Assembly: GCF_004155535.1 (NCBI RefSeq)
Contig: NZ_RYUH01000003.1
Coordinates: 1 to 64,000, forward strand
Reading direction: 5' to 3'
Source of the DNA: Bifidobacterium pseudolongum subsp. globosum
GTDB taxonomy: Bacteria; Actinomycetota; Actinomycetes; Actinomycetales; Bifidobacteriaceae
DNA: 64,000 bases
Positions 1 through 7,851 of the stretch are shown one piece after another. A program made the position numbers and the translations under genes. The notes under the pieces were generated by a model. That model saw only the letters and a list, made by a program, of their open reading frames with translations, ran no database searches and was not told the origin of the DNA. How positions within the stretch are numbered: position 1 is the stretch's first letter; the number at the start of each line of letters is the position of its first letter.

Positions 1-76
1 GCACATACCGGGCGCGCCGGGCCTCCTGCATGTCTCGAAGCTTCCCGTACTGCACGCCCTCGAACTCGTATGCCAT
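1..76 (-). CDS. Unknown protein, N-terminus only
   Basis: The gene runs off the left edge of the window. The minus-strand ATG at 76 is preceded by a good Shine-Dalgarno sequence (GGAGG about 8 nt upstream), which decides the start. Only about 25 residues are visible, beginning MAYEFEGVQYGKLRDMQEAR; they are charged and show no signal peptide or membrane segment. Too little remains to assign a family. Confidence 0.6.
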   Translation of the reverse strand, partial: MAYEFEGVQYGKLRDMQEARRARYV

Positions 77-254
77 CGTTGCAACCTCCGACTCTCGATG
101 GTGTTGCAACGACCACTAGAATTCGCCGTGCGTAGGAGGGGTGGCCAGGGGGGGAAGATGACAAGTGGTGCAGGGCGTAGGACCTTGCTGAACGTGATCG
201 CCAGCTGCATGCGCGGTGCTAGCATCGGTCGTAGATATACAGAAAGGCGCACTT

Positions 255-1118
255 ATGAGCACGCTCGCTGACCAGATCCCGAACATCCCCCTCATCACCC
301 TGCATGACGGCACAAAGATTCCGCAAATCGGGTTGGGTGTGCTGCGCATCGACGACGAAGGCGTGGTGCCGGTTGTCGAATCGGCGCTGGAAGTCGGCTA
401 CCGGCACATCGACGGCGCCGCCGGCTACAACAACGAGGAGGGCGTGGGGCGCGCGCTCGCCGCGACCGGCTACAACACGGGCGTGAGGCGCGCGTCGTTG
501 TGGATGACCACCAAACTGCGCGATTCCGAGCAGGGCTACGATTCTGCGATGCGCGCGTTCGACCGCTCGCTCGAACTGCTGCAGCTCGATTACGTGGACA
601 TGTACATGATCCACTGGCCCACGCCGTTCGACTGGCACAGCGGCGAGACGTGGAAGGCGTTCCGCGCACTGCGCGAAGACGGCCGTGTGCGCACGCTCGG
701 CGTCTGCAATTTCATGCCCGAGCATCTCGACCGGCTGTTCGACGAAACGGGGGAGTACCCGACCGTCAACCAGATCGAACTGCACCCCACATGGCAGCAG
801 CGCGATGTGGTGGACTACTGCCGTGCGCACGGCATCGCGGTGGAGGCGTATTCGCCGATGGCGCGCGGCGCCGACCTGGCGAACGGCGTCGTCGAGCGCA
901 TCGCCGCTGTGCACGGTGTGACGCCCGCGCAGGTGATTTTGCGTTGGCACATCGAAAACGGCACGATCATCATCCCGAAGTCGGTGCACACTGCGCGCCA
1001 GCGTGAGAACCTCGACCTGTTCGGTTTTGCGCTGACGCCGGAAGAGCATGCGCAGATCGATGCGCTCGACGGCCCCACGCGCGCCGGTCATGACCCGATG
1101 ACCTTCACGTATGCGTGA
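255..1118 (+). CDS. Aldo/keto reductase (2,5-diketo-gluconate reductase type)
   Basis: 287-residue NADPH-dependent oxidoreductase of the AKR superfamily, a cytosolic TIM barrel that reduces aldehydes or ketones. Visible motifs in order are the N-terminal strand region KIPQIGLGVLRI, the catalytic Asp-Tyr segment HIDGAAGYNNEEGVG, the catalytic Lys in WMTTKLRDSEQGYD, the catalytic His in MYMIHWPTP, and the C-terminal cofactor region IIIPKSVHTARQRENLDLF. The length is normal for the family (about 275-330). I chose the ATG at 255 because AAAGG lies just upstream and the protein aligns from MSTLADQIPNI; an in-frame start at 216 would add an unlikely extension. The natural substrate cannot be told from the sequence. 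It is followed by a dispersed repeat rather than an obvious terminator. Confidence 0.88.
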   Translation: MSTLADQIPNIPLITLHDGTKIPQIGLGVLRIDDEGVVPVVESALEVGYRHIDGAAGYNNEEGVGRALAATGYNTGVRRASLWMTTKLRDSEQGYDSAMRAFDRSLELLQLDYVDMYMIHWPTPFDWHSGETWKAFRALREDGRVRTLGVCNFMPEHLDRLFDETGEYPTVNQIELHPTWQQRDVVDYCRAHGIAVEAYSPMARGADLANGVVERIAAVHGVTPAQVILRWHIENGTIIIPKSVHTARQRENLDLFGFALTPEEHAQIDALDGPTRAGHDPMTFTYA

Positions 1119-1139
1119 ATCACAGTGATAAGCCCTGTG

Positions 1140-1245
1140 GCTACGGGTAGTGCCTCTCCCGCTACGGGTAGTGCAAAACACACCAAAATATATTGTTTTT
1201 CGATAAAGAACCACTACCCGTAGCGAGAGAAGCACTACCCCTAAC
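1140..1245. repeat. Dispersed repeat family 1, copy 1 (GCTACGGGTAGTGC)
   Basis: Two direct copies of GCTACGGGTAGTGC (1140-1153 and 1161-1174, 21 bp apart) face two inverted copies (about 1211-1224 and 1232-1245, also about 21 bp apart; the last has two changes). The AT-rich centre (about 1175-1210) contains a tatattgtttttcgataaag stretch. Two further copies of the same architecture lie at 40966-41090 and 61988-62125. Confidence 0.85.
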
Positions 1246-1459
1246 GAAGAAGGTGTTGACCACGGATTCCGCGCCCAGCGATGCATATGGAGTGGCTGCG
1301 GAGCGCATATTACGTTGAATGGTGGGTGTTCATGCAGGCCGCTTCACCGAAGACCGGCCCGATGAATGCTTCCAGGCATAGAAGCCTTGTTCTCTCCCCT
1401 CCACCATGACGCACCGGCCGCCAATACGTCATGCATGTACCAGTGAAAGGCTGAAGATC

Positions 1460-3004
1460 ATGCACGTTACCATCACTTCCCCGTTCTGGACCACACGGCG
1501 CGAGCAGATCGCCGATCGCGTGATTCCGTACCAGTGGGGCGTCATCAACGACGACATCGACGTCACCACGCCAGACGACCCCGCGGGAAACCAGCTCTCC
1601 GACAGCCAAAGCCATGCGGTGGCCAATCTCAAAGTGGCGGCCGGTGGCATCGACGACATCTTCCGCGGCATGGTGTTCCAGGACTCCGACGTCTACAAAT
1701 GGCTCGAAGAGGCCGCTGTCGCCTACCACGCGGTCACCGGCAATTCGCGCGCGCTCGGCATAGCCACCAAGATGGCGGATTACCTGTGCAAGGCCTTTGG
1801 TCCCGACGAAGGCCAGATCCACAGTGCGGACGGCCATGCGGTGCGCGTGGGGTATCTGTGCACGGGCATGGCGCATGTGGCGCGCCTGACCGGCGACGCC
1901 GACCTGTTCGCCGCGGTCAGGAAGATCTGGACGAACATCGTCACCAAACGCATGTACATCACTGGTGCGATCGGATCCACGCACGTGGGCGAGTCGTTCA
2001 CCTATGACTACGACCTGCCGAACACCACGATGTACGGCGAGACGTGCGCGTCGGTCTCCATGTGCATGTTCGCGCGGCAGATGCTGGAATCCGAGTCCGT
2101 GGGCGAATACGCCGACGTGCTGGAGAAGGAACTGTACAACGGCGCGCTCGCCGGCATCTCGCTCGACGGCACGCAGTATTTCTACGTGAACGCGCTGGAA
2201 GTGGACCCGGCCGCCACCGACAACCCCGACCGTCACCATGTGCTCGCCCACCGCGTCGATTGGTTCGGCTGCGCATGCTGCCCGGCGAACATCGCGCGGC
2301 TCATCGCGTCGGTGGACCAGTACGTGTACACCGAGAAAGACGGGGGCCGCACGGTGCTTGCACACCAGTTCATCTCGAACGACGCCCAGTTCGACTCGGG
2401 CCTGCGCGTGCACGAGGAGTCGGGATTCCCGTGGAACGGGCAGGTGCGGTTGGAAGCCGCGCTGCCCGAAGACGCCGAACTGGAGTCGGTGAATCTGCTC
2501 GTGCGCGTGCCGGAGTGGTCGACGCGGCAGTGGAGTGCGCGCATCGACGGCGAGCAGTGTGATGTGGCTGTTGTGGACGGCTTCTTCGCTGTCGCCGTTG
2601 CGCGTGGGCAACACCGCACCATTGAGCTTGACTTCGATGACTCGGTGCACGTGATGCGCGCGAACTCGCACGTGAGCGCCGACGCGGGGCGCGTGGCGCT
2701 CACCGCGGGGCCAATCGTGTTCTGCGCCGAGCAGGCCGACAACCCGGGTGACCTGTGGAATTACCGCCTGCGCGTGGATGACGCGCTGCAGCGCGCGCAG
2801 ATGCGGTTCGACGGCGATCTGCTCGGTGGCGTCAACACCGTGCGCGTGCCGGCGGAGCATGAGGATGAGGATACCACGCATGCGCCGCTGTATGAACAGG
2901 TGATGGGCGAGCGCAAGGGCACGCCCACCGAGCTCATGCTCGTGCCGTACTATGCGTGGGCGAACCGCGAAGTGGGGCAGATGAGCGTCTTCCAGCGGGT
3001 CTGA
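1460..3004 (+). CDS. GH127 beta-L-arabinofuranosidase (HypBA1-like) with internal in-frame deletions
   Basis: 514-residue homologue of Bifidobacterium longum HypBA1, which removes terminal L-arabinofuranose from arabino-oligosaccharides in the cytosol. The active-site pieces are intact: the acid/base Glu in GSTHVGESFTYDYDL (E178), the zinc ligands in MYGETCASV (E194, C196) and the nucleophile/zinc cysteines in WFGCACCPAN (C273, C274). HypBA1 has 658 residues, with the equivalent residues at 322, 338, 340, 417 and 418 (from memory). All are offset by exactly 144, so about 144 residues are missing before residue 178. The joins appear to lie at about residue 83-90 (WLEEAAVAYH) and about 122-128 (SADGHAVRV). 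The ATG at 1460 has GAAAGG about 10 nt upstream. An in-frame start at 1406 is possible but lacks support. The missing part belongs to the (alpha/alpha)6 barrel, so activity is doubtful. Confidence 0.85.
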   Translation: MHVTITSPFWTTRREQIADRVIPYQWGVINDDIDVTTPDDPAGNQLSDSQSHAVANLKVAAGGIDDIFRGMVFQDSDVYKWLEEAAVAYHAVTGNSRALGIATKMADYLCKAFGPDEGQIHSADGHAVRVGYLCTGMAHVARLTGDADLFAAVRKIWTNIVTKRMYITGAIGSTHVGESFTYDYDLPNTTMYGETCASVSMCMFARQMLESESVGEYADVLEKELYNGALAGISLDGTQYFYVNALEVDPAATDNPDRHHVLAHRVDWFGCACCPANIARLIASVDQYVYTEKDGGRTVLAHQFISNDAQFDSGLRVHEESGFPWNGQVRLEAALPEDAELESVNLLVRVPEWSTRQWSARIDGEQCDVAVVDGFFAVAVARGQHRTIELDFDDSVHVMRANSHVSADAGRVALTAGPIVFCAEQADNPGDLWNYRLRVDDALQRAQMRFDGDLLGGVNTVRVPAEHEDEDTTHAPLYEQVMGERKGTPTELMLVPYYAWANREVGQMSVFQRV

Positions 3005-3021
3005 CCGACGTGCAGGTGTGT

Positions 3022-3057
3022 AGGGCCGGTGCAGCTGATGTGCGCCGGCCCTGTTTT
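3022..3057 (+). terminator. Terminator after the GH127 gene
   Basis: AGGGCCGG (3022-3029) pairs with CCGGCCCT (3045-3052) and is followed by GTTTTC. It lies between the GH127 stop and the convergent Fic gene. Confidence 0.7.
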
Positions 3058-3073
3058 CATATGCGCTTGCGCG

Positions 3074-4324
3074 TCATTCCGGCAGATCGCCCGCATACGT
3101 GAATGTGAGTGGGCGGCGCTTGGTGAACTCGATCAGGCCGGCGTGCTCGAGCTCTTCCACGGTTTTGCGCGCGCTCTGTTTGGACAGCTGCAGGTGCTGT
3201 GCTGTATCGTCGAGCGTCATGCCGCCCCGGGCGCCAAAGGCAGTCTCCTGCATGAGTGCGAACAGCGTCTCCTGCGCATGCTCGGACAGCCGGTGTTCGC
3301 GCCCGAGGTCGTTGCACTGCGCGTTGAGCCTGCCCAAACGGTTCAACTGCTGCGTCAACTGTTCGATGAGCGCGGTCTGCGCCTGCGCCACGCAATCGAG
3401 CAGCGTCTGCACGAAGAACGTGAGCTCGCCATGGTTGAGTGGGTTCTCCACGCTGCTGAACGCCTTGTAATACCGCTGCCGGTTGTCGGCGATCGTACGT
3501 GAAAGCGAAAGCACGGAGGGCAGTGTGAGCGTGGGCTGCAGATTCAGCGCGAGCAGATACCGGCCCATACGGCCGTTGCCATCGTAGAACGGATGCGTGT
3601 ATTCGAACAGGAAATGCGCGGCGGGGGCCGCCAACAGCGCGGGGATCTGCTCGGACCTCATCAAGGCGAGCATTTGGGTGAGCAGCTCATTGATGCGGGC
3701 CTCGGTGTGTGCGCCGGTGTGCACGACGCGCTCGCCGGCACCAATGATCTCCACGTCGCCATTGCGGAACAGTTCGCCGTCGGGGCGGTCGTCGTCGGCG
3801 ATCTCGTCGCCCACCACGTCGTCGTAGATCGTGCGCAAATCGTCAAGCGTCTGCGGCAGTTGTGTATGCTCGTCGGTCAGGCCAAGATAGAGGCGGGCGA
3901 ACTCCGCGAAGCGCACCGTGCGGTAGGGGTCGCGTGGTGAATTCGGCGTGGTCTGCGAGGCTTCGTGCTGCGCTGTCTCGACGGCGTCCTGCACCTCTTT
4001 GCGCGTGCTGCGCACACCTTCGATGTCGTTGGTGGAGAGGATCTCCTCGCTGATCGCATGCATGATGTAGCTGTGCTTCATGATACGCGGGATGCCGTTC
4101 CACAGCACTGAGATCGAGCTTTCGTGCGCAAGCACGTCGTTGAGTTGGCGCGTGAGTTCACGTGGCATGCCGATGAACAATTCGCCCAGCTTCGTGGTGA
4201 TCCCTGTGCGGAATGTGGAGTCCGCGGTCAGGCGGGCATGGGCGAGCTCCTCGAGATGTGCGGGTGCGGCCGTGGAAGCGTCCATGTGGAACAACGTGGC
4301 GAGTGGTCTGTATTCATCTGCCAT
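3074..4324 (-). CDS. Fic-domain AMP transferase, class II, with C-terminal winged helix
   Basis: 416-residue Fic/DOC protein. Fic enzymes usually transfer AMP from ATP to a hydroxyl side chain of a target protein. The catalytic motif HPFYDGNGRMGR (H244-R255) is complete. An upstream inhibitory motif STNDIEG (97-103; E102 would block ATP gamma-phosphate binding) makes it a self-inhibited class II Fic protein. Around residues 1-80 there is a Fic_N-like region. The last 60 residues look like a winged helix (TLDDTAQHLQLSKQSARKTV), as in many Fic proteins that bind DNA. The ATG at 4324 has AAGGGG 6 nt upstream. There is no neighbouring antitoxin, consistent with the inhibitory helix being built in. 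The target is unknown. AT-rich repeats upstream may be operators. Confidence 0.9.
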   Translation of the reverse strand: MADEYRPLATLFHMDASTAAPAHLEELAHARLTADSTFRTGITTKLGELFIGMPRELTRQLNDVLAHESSISVLWNGIPRIMKHSYIMHAISEEILSTNDIEGVRSTRKEVQDAVETAQHEASQTTPNSPRDPYRTVRFAEFARLYLGLTDEHTQLPQTLDDLRTIYDDVVGDEIADDDRPDGELFRNGDVEIIGAGERVVHTGAHTEARINELLTQMLALMRSEQIPALLAAPAAHFLFEYTHPFYDGNGRMGRYLLALNLQPTLTLPSVLSLSRTIADNRQRYYKAFSSVENPLNHGELTFFVQTLLDCVAQAQTALIEQLTQQLNRLGRLNAQCNDLGREHRLSEHAQETLFALMQETAFGARGGMTLDDTAQHLQLSKQSARKTVEELEHAGLIEFTKRRPLTFTYAGDLPE

Positions 4325-4334
4325 CAGGTGCCCC

Positions 4335-4483
4335 TTATTGATACTCCATAGTGTTTTCGTGCGGTATAGGGAGCATTCTAGCGCGTTTCATGCGTTCTTA
4401 TTGATAGTTTCTATAAATTAGAACAAGCGGTTCGCTGTGAAACTTGGCTTTCGGAGGCTTTTATTTATAGTTTGTATCAATAA
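4335..4483. promoter_or_regulatory. Operator-like TTATTGATA repeats upstream of the Fic gene
   Basis: The 10-mer TTATTGATAC/G occurs at 4335-4344 and 4398-4407 and inverted at 4474-4483. The second and third are arms of a larger inverted repeat (4398-4418 against 4463-4483, mismatched only in the middle four or five bases). The region is AT-rich compared with its surroundings and holds no gene. Binding by the Fic winged helix is an inference. Confidence 0.45.
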
Positions 4484-4549
4484 GGATGTGTGGAGTAGCG
4501 GCAAACGTGGTGTGTAGCAGCTCTTTTCTATACAAGCTGCCATTAGGGG

Positions 4550-4663
4550 ATTCGCTGTTTTTGTCACTCTTTTCGACGTTTTGGTCACTTTTTTGCTTGT
4601 TTGATGACCATAACGGCGAAAACAGTGACAAAAACAACGAAAACAATGACGGAAACAGCGAAT
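4550..4663. repeat. Palindromic repeat family 2, copy A
   Basis: A 114-bp imperfect palindrome with outer arms ATTCGCTGTTT and AAACAGCGAAT, inner GTCACT/AGTGAC pairs and a centre near GCTTGTTTGATGACC. Copies B (47709-47802) and C (48991-49123) share the arm words AAAACAGCGAAAAC and the central GGTCAC..GCTTG..GTGACC. No open reading frame lies in it, so it resembles a REP or MITE unit. Confidence 0.75.
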
Positions 4664-4721
4664 TCGCTGGGCGGGGGAGCGATGGGGATGTTGGAGTGTT
4701 GGGGGCATAAGGGGCTACGCC

Positions 4722-4764
4722 AAAAAGGGGTGTGGGCCAATCCTTTCGAATCGGCCCACACCCC
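4722..4764 (-). terminator. Rho-independent terminator of ppc
   Basis: GGGGTGTGGGCC (4727-4738) and GGCCCACACCCC (4753-4764) form a 12-bp stem. On the minus strand it is followed by TTTTT (complement of 4722-4726), so it ends the ppc transcript. Confidence 0.85.
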
Positions 4765-4768
4765 GCTG

Positions 4769-4822
4769 GTGAGGCTGCCGCTACCGCGAACAATGGTCGC
4801 AGCAGCGGCAGCCTCACTTTTT
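4769..4822 (+). terminator. Second hairpin between ppc and the upstream region
   Basis: A 14-bp stem (4769-4782 with 4804-4817) is followed on the plus strand by TTTTT (4818-4822). Read on plus it would block transcription running into ppc antisense; on minus it adds a second stem after the ppc stop. Confidence 0.7.
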
Positions 4823-4835
4823 GCATCGCTTATCA

Positions 4836-7592
4836 TCAGCCAGTGTTCTGCAGGCCGGCGGCGACACCCGAAACGGTGCACAGGATCAGATAGATGAATC
4901 CTGCCTGCTGGCTCTGCGAGAGCTCTTCCTTGTCGACCTTCTTACGCAGCGAACGCAGCGCGAGCACCTGCGTGACGGACAGCGCATCCACGTACGGCGA
5001 GCGGATGCGGATGGCCTGGCCGAGCACATGGCGGTGCTGGAGCGGCCATTCGTCGCCGACGATGCGGAGCACCCAGCTGCGGGTGAGCTCCATCTCGTGG
5101 AGGACCTTGTCGCGCAGGTCGTCGCGATCGCCGAGTGCCAGGTACATCTTCGCGATGCGCTCGTCGGTCTTGGCGAGCGACATCTCGATGTTGTCGATGA
5201 ACGTGGAGAACAGCGGCCACTCCTGATAGGCCTGACGCAGCGTGTCCAGATCGCCGAACGCCTCGCATGCCGAGCCCAGTCCGTACCATGCGGCCAGGTT
5301 GATGCGCGCCTGGGCCCACGAGAAGATCCATGGGATTGTGCGCAGGTCGTCGAGCGACTTCGCGCCCAAGCCGCGCTTGGCGGGGCGGGAACCGATCGGC
5401 AGCAGGCCGACCTCGGTCAGCGGCGTCACGGTGGAGAACCACGGCGCGAAGTCCGGCGTATTGAGCAGATCAAGATATGTTTCATGTGAAACTTCGTTGA
5501 GCTTGCCCGCCATCGGCGCGAACTTCTCGGTCATCTCGGTGTTCGTCTTCTCTACGCTCGGCGCGGACTGCAGCAGCGTGGCCGCGGCCACGGACTCGAC
5601 GTGGCGAATCGCCAGCACCGGGTTGCCGTACCGCGCGAAGATGACTTCGCCCTGCTCGGTGAGCTTGAAACGGCACTTGACCGAATCCTTCGGCTGTGCA
5701 AGCACGGCGCGGTTCGCCGGGCCGCCGCCGCGGCCGACAGCGCCGCCGCGGCCGTGGAACAGCGTCAGGTCGATGTCGTTCTCGTCCGCCCACTTCGCGA
5801 TGCGCTCCTGCGCGGAGTGCAGGGCGAGCGTCGCGGTCGTGGGGCCGGCGTCCTTCGACGAATCAGAGTAGCCGAGCATGACTTCGAGCTTGCGGCCGGT
5901 CTGCTTGAGACGCGCCTGCACCTCGGGGATCTTGATCATTTCGTCGAGCACGTTCACCGAGTTCTCAAGGTCTTCGAGCTGCTCGAACAGCGGGATGACG
6001 TCGATGACCGGCGCGTCCTCGGGGTTCGCGAACGAGAGGCGGTTGAGCTCGTAGACGTCGCGCACGTTCTTCGCGGTCTTCGTGAACGAGATGATGTAGC
6101 GGCGCGCGGCCTTGACGCCGTTGCGGCGCTGGATCGCACCGAGCGCGCGGAACGTGTCGAGCACCTCGTGCGTCATCGGCTGGAGCGGACCGCGTTCGCC
6201 GTGCAGGCCGTGCTCACGGATGTCGTCGAGCGCGCGGGCGTGCACGACCGAGTGCTGACGGAACTCCATCTCGACCATGTGGAAGCCGAAGGTCTCGGTC
6301 TGCCAGATGAGGTCCTGCAGTGGGCCGTAAGCGGCGCGCTTCGCACCGGCCTCGGCGAGTGAGCGCTGCACCACGCGCAGGTCGGCGAGGAAATCGTCGC
6401 ACATGTGGTACATGAGGTCGTGGTCGCGCTTGATTGTGTAGTGCAGACGGTCGGCCATGACGAGCAGCACCGCGCGGTGCAGCTCCTTGGTCGAGATGAG
6501 CGACGCCTTGCTCGTCAGACGCTCGCTGATCTCCTTCTGCTGGTTCCACAGCGCGCGCAGCTCGTCGCTCGGCGGGGTGGTCTCGGCCTCCATCGTCATG
6601 TTGCGGCCGACGGTGCGCGTGGCCTCCTCGAGCGCGGCGAGCACGTGGTCGCTGAACTTGCGGGCCACCTGACGGCTGACTTTTGCGGTGACGTTCGGAT
6701 TGCCGTCGCGGTCGGAGCCGATCCAGCTGCCCGGGTGGAAGAACGCGGGGCACACCGGCTCCACGAGGCCGGCCTCGTCGCCGAGGACCCAGTCGTCGAA
6801 ACGGCGGTAGACCTGCGGGATCGTGCGGAAGAGCGTGTTGTCGAAGATGTCGAGGATCGTGTCCGCCTCTTCGACCGGCGTCGGCTTCTTGAGCGCGATC
6901 GGGGAGGTGCGGAACAGCGCGTCGATCTCGTTGTACAGGCGGCGCAGATTCTCTTTCTTGTCGGACCCGCCGAGGTACTTGTGCGCGCTCAGCAGCTCCG
7001 CGATGCGGCGGATCTTGCCCTCCACGGCCTTGCGGCGTGCCTCGGTGGGGTGCGCGGTGAAGACGGGGTGGAACTCCAGGCGGCCGAGCAGCTCCTTGGC
7101 CTGGGCCGGTCCCATCTCGGCGATCAGCTGGTGGTAGGCCTTCGTCATCTCGTTGACGGGGTCGATCGCCTGCTTGTCGTCCACCTTGGCCTCGCGGTCA
7201 TGCAGCACGGAGACGCGGTAGTTCTCCTCGCACAGGTTCGCCAGATGGAAATATGTGGCGAACGCGCGGGCGAGCAGCTGCGCGTCGTGCAGATTCATCG
7301 CGTCGATGGTCTTGACGGCCATCTCCAGATCGTCGCGCTCGGGGTGGGTGTCGGTGAGCACGCCGGAGAAGCGCTCCGCGCTCGCGTCCACCGCATACTG
7401 ACGCACGGTGTCGAACGTGTTCAGCAGGGATTCGTCGTATTCGGCGAGCACGCCGCGCAGGATCTCAAGACACAAATCCATGTCGCTGCTCAGCGAATCG
7501 GGAAGTTTACGCTCCTCAGGGGCTTTCGTGCCCAGGCCGGACGTGACCACGCCGGTGTCCGCAGGAGTGATTTGTTGCTCTTGATCAGTCAT
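4836..7592 (-). CDS. ppc: Phosphoenolpyruvate carboxylase
   Basis: 918-residue PEP carboxylase, which makes oxaloacetate from PEP and bicarbonate and so feeds aspartate-family synthesis; bifidobacteria use it as their main anaplerotic step. Signatures: the catalytic His region VFTAHPTEARRKA, the Lys region GYSDSSKDAG, the glycine-rich loop FHGRGGAVGRGGGP, and the C-terminal tail ending in QNTG as in typical PEPCs. Length is normal (880-960). The ATG at 7592 follows GGAGG (7 nt spacing). It is monocistronic, with its own strong terminator downstream, and diverges from the ThrE-like exporter. About 260 bp separate the two starts and hold both promoters; I could not place individual boxes with confidence. 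Confidence 0.97.
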   Translation of the reverse strand: MTDQEQQITPADTGVVTSGLGTKAPEERKLPDSLSSDMDLCLEILRGVLAEYDESLLNTFDTVRQYAVDASAERFSGVLTDTHPERDDLEMAVKTIDAMNLHDAQLLARAFATYFHLANLCEENYRVSVLHDREAKVDDKQAIDPVNEMTKAYHQLIAEMGPAQAKELLGRLEFHPVFTAHPTEARRKAVEGKIRRIAELLSAHKYLGGSDKKENLRRLYNEIDALFRTSPIALKKPTPVEEADTILDIFDNTLFRTIPQVYRRFDDWVLGDEAGLVEPVCPAFFHPGSWIGSDRDGNPNVTAKVSRQVARKFSDHVLAALEEATRTVGRNMTMEAETTPPSDELRALWNQQKEISERLTSKASLISTKELHRAVLLVMADRLHYTIKRDHDLMYHMCDDFLADLRVVQRSLAEAGAKRAAYGPLQDLIWQTETFGFHMVEMEFRQHSVVHARALDDIREHGLHGERGPLQPMTHEVLDTFRALGAIQRRNGVKAARRYIISFTKTAKNVRDVYELNRLSFANPEDAPVIDVIPLFEQLEDLENSVNVLDEMIKIPEVQARLKQTGRKLEVMLGYSDSSKDAGPTTATLALHSAQERIAKWADENDIDLTLFHGRGGAVGRGGGPANRAVLAQPKDSVKCRFKLTEQGEVIFARYGNPVLAIRHVESVAAATLLQSAPSVEKTNTEMTEKFAPMAGKLNEVSHETYLDLLNTPDFAPWFSTVTPLTEVGLLPIGSRPAKRGLGAKSLDDLRTIPWIFSWAQARINLAAWYGLGSACEAFGDLDTLRQAYQEWPLFSTFIDNIEMSLAKTDERIAKMYLALGDRDDLRDKVLHEMELTRSWVLRIVGDEWPLQHRHVLGQAIRIRSPYVDALSVTQVLALRSLRKKVDKEELSQSQQAGFIYLILCTVSGVAAGLQNTG

Positions 7593-7851
7593 TCAGACCT
7601 CCTTCTCCAAACATCGGGTTGCTCGGTCAGTCGGTCCTCTGCGGCTCCTCCGCAGTTGTGTTGGCCGGCCGTTGCGAGCCCACAGCCCTAGTTCAGTTCA
7701 GTTGCACGCACATTGTATGCGCGGGGAATCGACAGTTGTGTTACACCGGCACATTTTGGGCCATGATGTGAGATTGGCCCCGCGCACTTTTTGGGCGCCC
7801 CTCAACAAAGTGCGCGCTGCAGCGCGCACAATCTGCAAGGTGAGCGTGAAC

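Noticed and set aside
5601..7691. Long plus-strand frames opposite ppc
   Set aside because: They are the shadow of ppc: same codon phase complement, no domains, no ribosome sites.
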